NCBI GenBank assembly: GCA_947503765.1
Contig: CANNFA010000002.1
Span: 430,501-494,500 of the forward strand
From: an uncultured Paracoccaceae bacterium
GTDB lineage: Bacteria > Pseudomonadota > Alphaproteobacteria > Rhodobacterales > Rhodobacteraceae
DNA: 64,000 bases
Direction of reading: 5' to 3'
Made by a program: the position numbers and the translations under genes. Within the stretch, counting starts at the first letter, position 1; the number at the start of each line of letters is the position of its first letter. Under the pieces are notes generated by a model that saw only the letters and a list, made by a program, of their open reading frames with translations, made no database searches and was not told where the DNA came from. Shown piece after piece: positions 51,840 to 62,947 of the stretch.

Positions 51840-53273
51840 ATGGGGGACGACACGCCGCTGGTGCTGGACGTGGACGGCACGTTCCTGCGTACCGACATGC
51901 TGTACGAATGCTTCTGGGCCGGGCTGGGGCGCGCGCCGCTGGACACGCTTCGCATCGCCGCGACACGGCTGGGCGACAAACCGGCGCTGAAGCGCGATCT
52001 CGCCGCCGTCGCGGGGCTGCGCGCGGACCTTCTGCCGGTGAACGGCGCGGTGCTGGATCTTGCCCGCGCGGCGCAGGGGCAGGGCCGCGAGGTCGTGCTC
52101 GCCTCCGCGTCCGATGCGGAACTGGTGGCCGACCTTGCGCGCCTGCACGGGCTGCCCGGGCGCGTTTTCGCCACCGCGCCGGGGCGCAACCTGTCGGGTG
52201 CCGCCAAGGCCGACGCGCTGGTGGACGCTTACGGCGAGGGCGGCTTCGATTATGCCGGCAACGCCCCCATCGACCGGGCGGTGTGGGACCGGGCGCGCCG
52301 CGCAGTGATCGTCGGCAACCACCCGGCCATCGCGGCGGACCTGAAGGCCGCCGGCAAGCCCGTGACGGAACTGCCCGGCGGCTGGCGTGCGGCGGATCTC
52401 GTGCGCGCGCTGCGTCCGCACCAATGGGTCAAGAACGTGCTGCTTCTGGTGCCGATGATCGCCTCGCACTATTTCGACTGGCCGACGCTGTTCATGGTGC
52501 TGCTCGGCATTGCCGCCTTCTCCTTCGCGGCGTCCTCGATCTACATCGTCAACGACCTGCTCGATCTCGAGGCCGACCGCCTGCATGCGACCAAGCACAA
52601 GCGTCCCTTCGCCAGCGGCGCCGTGCCGATCCATGTCGGCATGGCCGCCTATGCCGCGCTGGCCGCGCTGTCGGTCGCGCTGGCGCTGACCATCGGGGCG
52701 CCGTTCCTGGGGGTGGTCCTGCTCTACATGGTGCTCTCGCTCAGCTATTCGCTGCGGCTGAAACGGATGCGCTGGGTGGACATTGCGACGCTGGCCGCGC
52801 TTTACACGTTGCGGGTGGTGGCCGGCGCGCTGGCGGTGGATGTCTACGTGTCAGGCTACCTGCTGGTCTTCATCTTCCCGACCTTCGTGACGCTGGGCTG
52901 CGTCAAGCGCCTGACCGAGGTGACGCTGGCCCCGAACGACGATCCGCTGCCGGGGCGCGGATACGGCCGGCCCGACCGGGGCGATCTGCTGAACGTCGCG
53001 TGGCTGGGCATCTTCGCGGCGATGCTCGTCTTCTTTCTCTATACCTTCACCGAACAGGCGCATGATCTCTACCCGACGCGCTGGCTGCTCTGGGTGGCGA
53101 TGGTGCCGCTGTTCCTGTGGCTGCTGCGGATGGTGCGCATGGGCGCGGACGGCAAGCAGGATTACGACCCGATCGTCGCGGCGGTGCGCGACAAGCGCGG
53201 GCTCGGCCTGATCTTCCTGATGCTGGCAATCATGTTCTACGCCGCCGGTCTGTGGCAGGCCTGGATCGGCTGA
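51840..53273 (+). CDS. HAD-phosphatase / UbiA prenyltransferase fusion (decaprenyl-phosphate phosphoribosyltransferase-like)
   Basis: A 477-residue protein. Residues ~5-175 are a HAD domain (LVLDVDGTFLRTD, VVLASASDAELV). Residues ~190-477 are a UbiA-type membrane prenyltransferase with RALRPHQWVKN and NDLLDLEADRLHATKHKRP, very close to the motifs of mycobacterial Rv3806c, which transfers 5-phosphoribose from PRPP to decaprenyl phosphate. About eight membrane helices follow. With the DprE1- and DprE2-like genes facing it, the likely product is polyprenyl-phosphoryl-arabinose. The HAD half could remove the 5-phosphate; that is inferred. Confidence 0.87.
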   Translation: MGDDTPLVLDVDGTFLRTDMLYECFWAGLGRAPLDTLRIAATRLGDKPALKRDLAAVAGLRADLLPVNGAVLDLARAAQGQGREVVLASASDAELVADLARLHGLPGRVFATAPGRNLSGAAKADALVDAYGEGGFDYAGNAPIDRAVWDRARRAVIVGNHPAIAADLKAAGKPVTELPGGWRAADLVRALRPHQWVKNVLLLVPMIASHYFDWPTLFMVLLGIAAFSFAASSIYIVNDLLDLEADRLHATKHKRPFASGAVPIHVGMAAYAALAALSVALALTIGAPFLGVVLLYMVLSLSYSLRLKRMRWVDIATLAALYTLRVVAGALAVDVYVSGYLLVFIFPTFVTLGCVKRLTEVTLAPNDDPLPGRGYGRPDRGDLLNVAWLGIFAAMLVFFLYTFTEQAHDLYPTRWLLWVAMVPLFLWLLRMVRMGADGKQDYDPIVAAVRDKRGLGLIFLMLAIMFYAAGLWQAWIG

Positions 53274-53279
53274 ACGGGC

Positions 53280-53364
53280 CTGTTCCTCATCTTGCGAAAA
53301 GTACCTCAAGGGGGTCCGGGGGAACAGCGTTCCCCCGGCGGATCGGATCGCCGCAGGCGATCCG
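53280..53364 (-). repeat. Dispersed intergenic repeat, family A, inverted copy
   Basis: CTCATCTTGCGAAAAGTACC, then the hairpin CCGGGGGAAC / GTTCCCCCGG region (53316-53338), then the palindrome CGGATCGCCGCAGGCGATCC (53344-53363). It is the reverse of the repeats at 9211 and 20166, placed between two convergent genes (UbiA fusion and DprE2-like). Confidence 0.65.
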
Positions 53365-53375
53365 ACACAACGCGC

Positions 53376-54113
53376 TCAGATCGACATCTTCTTGAACACC
53401 GGCTCGGGGATCGTGCGGATGATGAGCATGATCCAGCGCCAGAAGAACGGCGTGTAGATCACGTTGCGCCGCTTGCGCACCGCTTTCAGGATCGCGGCGG
53501 CGATCTTTTCGGGCGGGGCGACCAGGAACATCCCCTCGATCCCCCAGGTCATCGACGTGTCCACGAAGCCGGGCTTGACCGTCACGACATGCCCGCCTGC
53601 GCGCGTCAGCCGGTTGCGCAGTCCCGACAGGTAGGTGGCGAACCCCGCCTTGGCCGCGCCGTAGACGTAGTTGCCGACCCGTCCGCGATCGCCGGCGACC
53701 GATCCGACACCGACGATGGTGCCGCGCCCGCGGTCTTCCAGCACGGGCGCCAGCATGTGCAGGAACCGCGCGGGGCCGGTGAAGCTGTCGGTCACGGTCC
53801 CGTCCACCAGCGCCGGATCGGCGTCGATGTCGGACTGGTCCGGCATCGAGCCGACGAACATCGCGGCGTTGAGGGTGCCGGGCGCCGCGCGCGCCCGGTC
53901 CACCAGCGGGGCGAAACAGGCCGGATCGCGCGCGTCGAACGCGGCCGGTTCGGCCAGGGACGCGCCGCGCAGGCGGCAATCGGCGGCCAGCGCCTCCAAC
54001 TCGGGCATGTCGCGCCCGGCGAGGATCACGCCGTCCCCCCGCTCGGCCAGCGCGCGCGCCAGCGCCCGCGCCATCGACGAGGTCGCGCCAAGTATGATCC
54101 AGGTCTCGCTCAT
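53376..54113 (-). CDS. dprE2: Short-chain dehydrogenase, DprE2-like
   Basis: A 245-residue SDR: WIILGATSSMARALARALAE (nucleotide loop), the catalytic serine region VGVGSVAGDRGR and YVYGAAKAGF (Y-x-x-x-K), and a C-terminal hydrophobic helix VIYTPFFWRWIMLIIRTIPE that may anchor it at the membrane. In mycobacteria DprE2 reduces the 2-keto intermediate made by DprE1 to decaprenyl-phosphoryl-arabinose. The coupling here (ATGA overlap with the DprE1-like gene) supports that pairing. Confidence 0.85.
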   Translation of the reverse strand: MSETWIILGATSSMARALARALAERGDGVILAGRDMPELEALAADCRLRGASLAEPAAFDARDPACFAPLVDRARAAPGTLNAAMFVGSMPDQSDIDADPALVDGTVTDSFTGPARFLHMLAPVLEDRGRGTIVGVGSVAGDRGRVGNYVYGAAKAGFATYLSGLRNRLTRAGGHVVTVKPGFVDTSMTWGIEGMFLVAPPEKIAAAILKAVRKRRNVIYTPFFWRWIMLIIRTIPEPVFKKMSI

Positions 54114-55426
54114 CGTTCTTCCCTCAGGTTCAGGCGGCGGACGATGTCGGTGAACATCCGGCCCTCCGGGTCGGCCTGTTCCGCCACCGCGCGCCAGGCA
54201 TCCAGTTCGGGGTACATCTGCGGGATGCGGTTCGGCCGGCACAGCGCGTCCTTGGCGAAGTAGATCCGGCCTCCGGCATCGGCGGTCATGTCCTCCAGCC
54301 GGGCGATCAGCGCCTCGGCCTCGGGGCGGGCGCGCAGGTCGACGGCCAGGGTATAGCCCTCGATCGGGAAGCTCAGATGCCCCGCCCGGCCCGGCCCGGT
54401 GCGTTTCAGCACCGCCAGCGGCGAGGCGAGGCCCGAGCCCGAGATCCGCTCGAGCATGAGGCGCAGCACCCCGGCGGCGTCCAGCGGCACGACGCATTGG
54501 AACTGGTGAAAGCCGCGTTTGCCGTACAGCCGGTTCCAGTCGTATATCCGGTCGAGCGGGAAAAAGAAGTCGTCCAGCGGCTTGACCACGCTGCGCCCGC
54601 GCCTGGGGATGCGGCGGTAATATACGGTGTTGAAGCCGCGCACGATGGGCGTGGACAATGCGAAACCGGGCGCATCCATCGGAACGCGCATCGACGGTTT
54701 GCGCGCGGGAACAAGGCCCGCGCCGGTTTCCGCTTCTTCCAGCAGGCCGCGGCCCAGCGTGGCGCCGCGCGACGTGGCGTCGATCCAGCCGACGGAAAAG
54801 GTCGCCTCCGAAGCGTCGAGAAGGGCGGTGAAGTCCTCGAAATTCGCGGCCCGGCGCTCGGTCACGGTGACAAGATCGCTTTTCGCCCGGCGCAGTTGCA
54901 ATTCGGCGCTGGCGATGATGCCGGTCTGGCCCAGCCCGCCCGCCGTGGCGCGAAACAGATCGCGCTCGTTCTCGGGCGTCACGCGCTTTGCCGTGCCGTC
55001 CGGGCCAAGCAGCGTCAGCGCCGCGACATGCTGCGTGAAGCTGCCCGCGTTGTGATGGTTCTTGCCGTGCACGTCGTTGCCGATCGCCCCGCCCACGGTG
55101 GCGAAACCGGTGCCCGGCAGCACCGCCGGCAGCCAGCCCCGGGGGCCCATCACGCGCACGATCTCGCCCAGCGTCAGCCCCGCCTCGACATGCAGGATGC
55201 CGGTCTCGGCGTCGAAGCCGAGGAACTTGTCGAGCCGGGTCATGTCGACCACGCGGCCGCCGCCGTTCAGGCAGGCATCGCCATAGGAGCGGCGCATCCC
55301 GATGGCGGGGGCCGGCTCCTCGGCCATGAGGGCGGCCAGGGCCGAGTGCCGTTCGGGGCGCGCCATCTCGCCGGTGGCGGTCAGCGCGCGGCCCCATCCG
55401 GCATATTCCGTAGCTTTCCAGCGCAT
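54110..55426 (-). CDS. dprE1: FAD-dependent oxidase, DprE1-like
   Basis: A 438-residue flavoprotein of the VAO/PCMH fold. GGAIGNDVHGKNHHNAGSF is nearly the same as in mycobacterial DprE1, and RRSYGDACLNGGG, FHQFQCVVP and the active-site lysine region YFAKDALCRPN also align. It would oxidise the 2'-OH of polyprenyl-phosphoryl-ribose. Where mycobacterial DprE1 has Cys-387 (the target of benzothiazinones) this protein appears to have alanine (GYTLAVDL). A ~117-bp palindromic repeat lies 29 bp upstream of the start. Confidence 0.88.
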   Translation of the reverse strand: MRWKATEYAGWGRALTATGEMARPERHSALAALMAEEPAPAIGMRRSYGDACLNGGGRVVDMTRLDKFLGFDAETGILHVEAGLTLGEIVRVMGPRGWLPAVLPGTGFATVGGAIGNDVHGKNHHNAGSFTQHVAALTLLGPDGTAKRVTPENERDLFRATAGGLGQTGIIASAELQLRRAKSDLVTVTERRAANFEDFTALLDASEATFSVGWIDATSRGATLGRGLLEEAETGAGLVPARKPSMRVPMDAPGFALSTPIVRGFNTVYYRRIPRRGRSVVKPLDDFFFPLDRIYDWNRLYGKRGFHQFQCVVPLDAAGVLRLMLERISGSGLASPLAVLKRTGPGRAGHLSFPIEGYTLAVDLRARPEAEALIARLEDMTADAGGRIYFAKDALCRPNRIPQMYPELDAWRAVAEQADPEGRMFTDIVRRLNLREER

Positions 55427-55454
55427 GCGCGTCCCCTTTTCTGCCCGGCGGGAT

Positions 55455-55570
55455 TAGAGCGTGCCGCGTTCATTCGAATCCAAGCTGTCCACCCTCCGGC
55501 CCGAGGCTGCCCTTGCGCGGCAAATGCGTTCGGTCCGGCGGGTGGCGTCAGTTAAACGCGACATGCTCTA
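55455..55570. repeat. MITE-like palindromic repeat, copy 2
   Basis: Bounded by TAGAGC and GCTCTA. Read on the minus strand it begins AGAGCATGTCGCGTTTAACT and ends at AGAGCGTGCCGCGTTCATTC in inverse; the core carries CCGAACGCATTTGCC, GCAAG and GCCTCGGG, as in copy 1 at 22357-22472. It lies directly ahead of the DprE1-like gene and would be in its leader. A separate small dyad (TTTCGCCAT / ATGGCGAAA, 55601-55631) lies between it and the CoA-transferase gene. Confidence 0.7.
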
Positions 55571-55701
55571 GATACAAACTGGGGCAGAAATATGAAGCTG
55601 TTTCGCCATCGTGAACAAACACATGGCGAAAAAAGACGGACCCGGCGGGATGGCCTGGGGGAAACCGGGGCCGCGCCGGTGATCCGGCGCGGCGCTGCGG
55701 G

Positions 55702-56331
55702 TCAGACGATCCGCGCTTCGGTCTTCTCGGCGATCTCTTCGGGGGTCACGCCGGGCGCCGTCTCGACGATCTTCAACCCACCCTCGACCACGTCCAGAAC
55801 GCCCAGATTGGTGATGATCCGGTTCACCACGCCGGTGCCCGTCAGCGGCAGCGTGCATTCCCTCAGCAATTTGGATTCGCCGGCTTTGTTGGTGTGGTCC
55901 ATCACCACCACGACGCGCTTGACGCCGGCGACCAGATCCATCGCGCCGCCCATGCCCTTGACCAGCTTGCCGGGGATCATCCAGTTCGCCAGATCGCCGT
56001 TTTCGGCCACTTCCATCGCGCCCAGGATCGCCATGGCGATCTTGCCGCCACGGATCATGCCAAAGCTGGTGGCGCTGTCGAAATAGCTGGTGCGATCCAG
56101 TTCGGTCACGGTCTGCTTGCCGGCATTGATGAGATCGGGGTCGATCTCGTCCTCGCTCGGGAAGGGGCCGATCCCCAGCATCCCGTTTTCCGATTGCAGC
56201 GTCACGTCCACGCCTTCGGGGATATAGTTGGCCACCAGCGTCGGGATCCCGATGCCGAGGTTCACATACATCCCGTCCTCAAGCTCCTGCGCGGCCCGTT
56301 CGGCCATCTGGTTGCGGTCCCAGGGCATCAT
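55702..56331 (-). CDS. scoB: 3-oxoacid CoA-transferase, subunit B
   Basis: A 209-residue protein with [15 protein letters not shown] and the active-site glutamate in [13 protein letters not shown], then [21 protein letters not shown] and [16 protein letters not shown]. It forms the active subunit of succinyl-CoA:3-ketoacid (or acetoacetate) CoA-transferase. The start at 56331 overlaps the stop of a small unrelated gene by ATGA; normally subunit A lies directly upstream. Confidence 0.94.
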   Translation of the reverse strand: MMPWDRNQMAERAAQELEDGMYVNLGIGIPTLVANYIPEGVDVTLQSENGMLGIGPFPSEDEIDPDLINAGKQTVTELDRTSYFDSATSFGMIRGGKIAMAILGAMEVAENGDLANWMIPGKLVKGMGGAMDLVAGVKRVVVVMDHTNKAGESKLLRECTLPLTGTGVVNRIITNLGVLDVVEGGLKIVETAPGVTPEEIAEKTEARIV

Positions 56332-56552
56332 GTATTCTCGCTTTTTCTCAAAAAGACGACTCGATCATCACGAAACGTCAGTCCGCTGTCCGGCGTCTTG
56401 GTAAGCTTTTTTGTGACGTAAGCATTTCGCGTTGCTAGTTCGGAGATTTCCACCCAGTCGATATTAGCGTCAGCTAAATCATCAACGCTAACTTCAATTT
56501 GTTTTTCAGGCTCTTTGCGCAAAAGGTATAGCAGGTTTTTCTTATCGAGCAT
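56328..56552 (-). CDS. Small orphan protein between scoA and scoB
   Basis: A 74-residue protein starting [20 protein letters not shown], with [20 protein letters not shown] in the middle and [14 protein letters not shown] at the end. It is rich in Lys, Asp and Glu and has no cysteine, signal or membrane segment. I do not recognise it. Its GC content is near 43 %, far below the neighbours. It is exactly fitted: its ATG shares one base with the scoA stop and its TGA overlaps the scoB start by four. The helical middle could be a small DNA- or protein-binding fold. The foreign base use and perfect coupling suggest recent acquisition into the operon. Confidence 0.7.
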   Translation of the reverse strand: MLDKKNLLYLLRKEPEKQIEVSVDDLADANIDWVEISELATRNAYVTKKLTKTPDSGLTFRDDRVVFLRKSENT

Positions 56553-57256
56553 CACGCTTCCTCTCTCTTCCGAGTCGTGCGCTGTTCGATGCGCTTCTCG
56601 TGCTCGCCCTCGATCAGGCGGTGCACGTAGATCCCCGGCAGGTGGATCGCGTCGGGATCGAGCGATCCGCGCGGCACGATCTCCTCGACCTCGGCGACGC
56701 AGACCTTGCCGCACATCGCCGCCGGCGGGTTGAAGTTGCGGGCGGTCTTGCGGAACACCAGGTTGCCGGTATCGTCGGCCTTCCACGCCTTGACGATGGA
56801 CAGATCGGCGACGATGGCTCGTTCGAGGATGTAGGTCTCGCCGTCGAAATCCTTGTGCTCCTTGCCCTCGGCGATCTGGGTGCCGACGCCGGTCTTGGTG
56901 TAGAACCCCGGTATGCCGACGCCACCGGCGCGCATCCGTTCGGCCAGAGTGCCCTGCGGGTTGAATTCCAGGTCCAGCTCGCCCGACAGGTATTGCCGCA
57001 TGAATTCGGCATTTTCGCCGACATATGACGACATCATCTTTGAAATCTGCTTCGATTCCAGTAGGATGCCCAGGCCGAACCCGTCCACGCCGCAATTGTT
57101 CGACGCCACCGTCAGATCCTTGACGCCGGCATCGTGGATCGCGGCGATCAGGTTCTCGGGAATACCGCACAGGCCAAAGCCGCCGGCGGCGATCAGCATC
57201 CCGTCACTCAGCAGCCCGTCCAGCGCCTCGGCCGCCGATCCATAGACCTTCTTCAT
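56552..57256 (-). CDS. scoA: 3-oxoacid CoA-transferase, subunit A
   Basis: A 234-residue protein beginning [20 protein letters not shown], with [38 protein letters not shown] and [22 protein letters not shown], the conserved stretches of the A subunit. It pairs with ScoB to move CoA between succinyl-CoA and 3-oxoacids in ketone-body or butyrate use. GGGGAGTTTCCG precedes the start. First gene of a three-gene operon scoA, orphan, scoB. Confidence 0.94.
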   Translation of the reverse strand: MKKVYGSAAEALDGLLSDGMLIAAGGFGLCGIPENLIAAIHDAGVKDLTVASNNCGVDGFGLGILLESKQISKMMSSYVGENAEFMRQYLSGELDLEFNPQGTLAERMRAGGVGIPGFYTKTGVGTQIAEGKEHKDFDGETYILERAIVADLSIVKAWKADDTGNLVFRKTARNFNPPAAMCGKVCVAEVEEIVPRGSLDPDAIHLPGIYVHRLIEGEHEKRIEQRTTRKREEA

Positions 57257-57341
57257 CGGAAACTCCCCGTCCTCGGATGGTTGCCGCGGTTGTGGCGCGG
57301 GGTGCCGGCAGAGTCAACGAAGGAGCGGTAGCAGCGGCGCG

Positions 57342-57662
57342 TCAGCCGCGCCGCCGGTCGGGAATGCGCGCCGCCCAGTTCGCGCCGCCATGGGCGACGA
57401 TATGCACGAAGACATCCCGCGCGTCGTCATCGACCGTGAAAGCGATCACGCCGCGCCTGGAGGCGGGTATGGCCCTGAGGCCCGGCAGGATCTCGGGCCT
57501 GAGCGTGCCGCGATGCGGCGCGTCGGCGAGGGCACGCGCGGCATCCCGCAACTCGGACAGGATCCGCCCCGTGATGGTCGGGCCCGCATGGGGCAGCAAA
57601 GAGCGCGCGATGCCGCGAAGATCGTCCGAAACCGCCGGGTGAAACCGGACCCGGTAGGTCAC
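57342..57662 (-). CDS. ParE/RelE-family toxin
   Basis: A 106-residue protein of the ParE fold: YRVRFHPAVSDDLRGIARSL, a long helix (ITGRILSELRDAARALADA), RGTLRPEILPGLRAIPASRRG and the closing strand FVHIVAHGGANW. ParE toxins poison gyrase and RelE toxins cut mRNA; the lack of RelE-type catalytic residues and the P-G-LR-IP pattern favour ParE. It overlaps the upstream antitoxin by ATGA. Confidence 0.8.
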   Translation of the reverse strand: MTYRVRFHPAVSDDLRGIARSLLPHAGPTITGRILSELRDAARALADAPHRGTLRPEILPGLRAIPASRRGVIAFTVDDDARDVFVHIVAHGGANWAARIPDRRRG

Positions 57663-57928
57663 TTGGGCTGCGCCGCCGCGATGTCGGCGAACGCGGCGGC
57701 GAAGGTCTCTTCTTCGGTTCGGTAGGCGTCGCGCGGCGTCGCGGTGCGCGCGCGGATTTCTTCGGCGAGCGCCGACAGCATGACCTGCCGCGCCTCCTCG
57801 TCCTGGATCATCTGCTCGATGGCCGCGGCGACACTGGCGCTGGCAGTGGCGTAGACGCCTTTTTCCACCTGCTCGCTGAGAAAGCGGTGATGGCGGTCGG
57901 TAAAGCTTAGCGTCGTCTTGACTGTCAT
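57659..57928 (-). CDS. ParD-like antitoxin
   Basis: An 89-residue protein: an N-terminal ribbon-helix-helix (VKTTLSFTDRHHRFLSEQVE, then YATASASVAAAIEQMIQDEE) and an acidic, flexible C-terminus (EEETFAAAFADIAAAQPK) that would wrap the toxin. It binds its own promoter in the family. The start at 57928 fits the fold; an ATG at 57940 would add four residues. First gene of the pair. Confidence 0.8.
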   Translation of the reverse strand: MTVKTTLSFTDRHHRFLSEQVEKGVYATASASVAAAIEQMIQDEEARQVMLSALAEEIRARTATPRDAYRTEEETFAAAFADIAAAQPK

Positions 57929-58055
57929 GGCGCGCCCCATTGGTATGACTTGGTCATATACCTGTTGCGCCACAATCCGCAAGCCCGGCAGCGCGGGCCT
58001 GCGAAACCCGCCGTCCGTCGGGATGGGCGGCGGATTCCGTGGGGTGCGCCTCGCG

Positions 58056-58613
58056 TCAGATCAGCCGCACCTGCATGCCGATCGGGGTGATGGCGAACAG
58101 ATCCGCGATCATCTCGTTGTATAGCCCGATGCAGCCATCCGAGGACTTTCGCCCGATCTTGCGCGTGTCGTGGGTGCCGTGGATCAGGTAGGCGGGCCAG
58201 TCGAGATACATCGCATGGGTGCCCAGCGGGTTGTCGGGGCCGGGCGGCATGTATTTCAGCTCGGGGTTGCGCTCGATCATCGACGGCGTGGGCGTCCAGT
58301 CCGGGCCGACGCGCTTGCGTACCACCTTCGTATAACCGCGCTTGGTCAGCTCGTTGGTGCGCGGCACGGAGGTCGGGTAGATGCGGTAATCGGTGCCGCC
58401 CTCGTTCCAGAAATGCAGCGCGCGCGACACCGTGTCGGCGACGATGGCGCCGCTGCCCAGCTCGCTGAAATGATCGCGCCAGTCCTGGTTCGCGAAGCTC
58501 GAGATGTTGCGCGCCGCATAGGTGACCTCCTGCGCGCGCGCGGCGGCGGGGACCAGCATCGCGGCGCCCGCGCCGGCCAGCAGGCGGCGGCGGTCAAGCT
58601 TTTGTTTGAACAT
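58056..58613 (-). CDS. L,D-transpeptidase (YkuD/ErfK family), Tat-exported
   Basis: A 185-residue protein with a twin-arginine-like leader (DRRRLLAGAGAAMLVPAAARA) and a YkuD domain at ~70-185. The catalytic region reads IHGTHDTRKIGRKSSDGCIG, with the histidine and the cysteine in place. The residue after Cys-Ile is glycine where many family members have arginine (SxGCIR). It cross-links meso-DAP residues or attaches proteins to peptidoglycan. Monocistronic. Confidence 0.9.
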   Translation of the reverse strand: MFKQKLDRRRLLAGAGAAMLVPAAARAQEVTYAARNISSFANQDWRDHFSELGSGAIVADTVSRALHFWNEGGTDYRIYPTSVPRTNELTKRGYTKVVRKRVGPDWTPTPSMIERNPELKYMPPGPDNPLGTHAMYLDWPAYLIHGTHDTRKIGRKSSDGCIGLYNEMIADLFAITPIGMQVRLI

Positions 58614-58739
58614 GGGAAATCCTTTCGTCCAGCGTCTCGTTTGGCCGGACCCTGGGCCAGGGGCACATGGAAGGCCAGTCACAAATGCTTTATGCTGAAT
58701 GTGATCGCCGGTCCCGTGGCGGAAAGGCGCCGGCGGGGT

Positions 58740-61358
<2,619 letters not shown>

Positions 61359-61589
61359 GGGAATCCTTCCGATTCAGGGAGTGCTGCTCATGGCGGCGGA
61401 CCATGTGGCCTCCGGGCGCGGATTGTCAATGCGGGGGCTGCGAAGGTGGCGAGGGCCGCCGGCGGGTTGCCGTCGTGCGCTTGGGCTGATCGGTGCAAGG
61501 GCCGGCGATTTACGCCAAAACACCGTAAAAGCGGGAAGAATCCCGTCTTTTTTCATCCGGGCGGCCAGCCGCGCGGCACGCTGCGGGCC

Positions 61590-62753
61590 TTACGCCCGCG
61601 ACAGCAACCCGCCGGCGCGCCGTTCGATCTTGCCGTCCAGTTCCAGCGCCACCAGTTCCGGCCCGACCCGTCCCGCCGGCATGCCCAGATCGCGGATCAG
61701 CTGATCCTCGGCCAGCGGGCTGGGGCCCAGACGGTCGAGGATCTGCCTGTGCAGCGCGCCGGTTTCCGCCAGCCCGCGGCGCGGCGGGTTCGGGTTTCCC
61801 TCGCCGGTTCCGGTTTCGGGTGCGGGCATGTCGGGCAGTGTAAGTTCGGGCTGCTCGGCGGCGGGGCCGACGGCCTCGATCACGTCCTCGCAGCGGCGCA
61901 CCAGCACCGCGCCGTCGCGGATCAGCATGTTGCATCCCGAGGCGCGCGCGTCGAACGGGTGGCCCGGCACTGCCAGAACCTCGCGCCCCTGGTCGAGCGC
62001 GTTGCGCGCGGTGATCAGGCTGCCGGATTTCGCCGCGGCCTCCACCACGACGACGGCGCGCGCGAGGCCGGAAATGATGCGGTTGCGCGCGGGAAAATGG
62101 CGCGCCATCGGCTGCATTCCCATCGGCTGCTCCGACAGGCGCAGGCCCTTTTCGCCGATTTCCTGCGCCAGCACCGCGTTTTCGGCCGGATAGACGACAT
62201 CGACGCCGCCCGCCTGGACCGCGGCGGTGCCGCCATCGAGGGCGGCCAGGTGCGCAGCGGTGTCGATGCCGCGCGCGAGGCCGGACACGACGGCGAACCC
62301 CGCCTCCGTCAGGCCGTGTGCCAGTTGCCGCGCCATGCGGGTGCCGAGGCTGGAGGCATTGCGGGCGCCGACCAATGCGATCATCGGCCGTGACAAGAGC
62401 GCGGGATCGCCCAGCGCCCACAGGATCGGCGGCGCGTCGGACAATTGCGCGAGCCGGTGCGGATATTCGTCTGCGCCGATCGCCACGGGCCGCGCGCCGG
62501 CCAGCCGGCCGTGTTTCATCTCGGCGGTGGCGACTTCGGAGGGGCAGGAGGCATAGCGTTCGACGCCGGCATCGCGGGCGACCTGCGGCAGGGCATCCAG
62601 CGCGGCCGCCGCGCTGCCATGTTCGGCCATCAGCCGGTGAAACGTGGCCGGCCCGACCCTGCGAGAGCGCAAGAGGCGAAACCAGGAGACCCATTCATCC
62701 TCGCTTCGGGGTGGGGTGAGGGGGTGGGGTGAAGGGAGTAAATCCTTGGCCAT
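61590..62753 (-). CDS. dprA: DNA processing protein DprA
   Basis: A 387-residue protein: an N-terminal helical domain, then the Rossmann-like DprA fold with GARNASSLGTRMARQLAHGL, VVSGLARGIDTAAHLAAL, NRIISGLARAVVVVEAAAKS and the single-strand DNA-binding C-terminal winged helix (~residues 310-387). It loads RecA on incoming single-stranded DNA in transformation. The start at 62753 (MAKDLLP) is chosen over 62774; a GGATGGCC-type context precedes both weakly. Confidence 0.94.
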   Translation of the reverse strand: MAKDLLPSPHPLTPPRSEDEWVSWFRLLRSRRVGPATFHRLMAEHGSAAAALDALPQVARDAGVERYASCPSEVATAEMKHGRLAGARPVAIGADEYPHRLAQLSDAPPILWALGDPALLSRPMIALVGARNASSLGTRMARQLAHGLTEAGFAVVSGLARGIDTAAHLAALDGGTAAVQAGGVDVVYPAENAVLAQEIGEKGLRLSEQPMGMQPMARHFPARNRIISGLARAVVVVEAAAKSGSLITARNALDQGREVLAVPGHPFDARASGCNMLIRDGAVLVRRCEDVIEAVGPAAEQPELTLPDMPAPETGTGEGNPNPPRRGLAETGALHRQILDRLGPSPLAEDQLIRDLGMPAGRVGPELVALELDGKIERRAGGLLSRA

Positions 62754-62947
62754 CCTGGCTCCGCCGTCTTGCAAGGACAGGTATGCGGCGCGACTGGTTA
62801 AGGACTGGTGAACACCGGGATGTTTCCTGAAAATTCAACGCAACTTATTGATCGGATTAAAGAAGAAATACCCCGATTGCCCCGGCACCGCCCGATCATC
62901 GCCCCGGATCATGCCGAATCCGCGCCTCCGCCCCCTCGCGGCACGGC

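Noticed and set aside
55461-55490. CATTCGAATCC, resembling a tRNA T-loop
   Set aside because: No acceptor or anticodon stem can be drawn around it. It is part of the palindromic repeat at 55455-55570.
57342-57928. The ParDE-like pair as a sign of a genomic island
   Set aside because: Base composition and codon use match the surroundings, and no repeat or tRNA lies at its edges. Treated as an ordinary chromosomal toxin-antitoxin pair.
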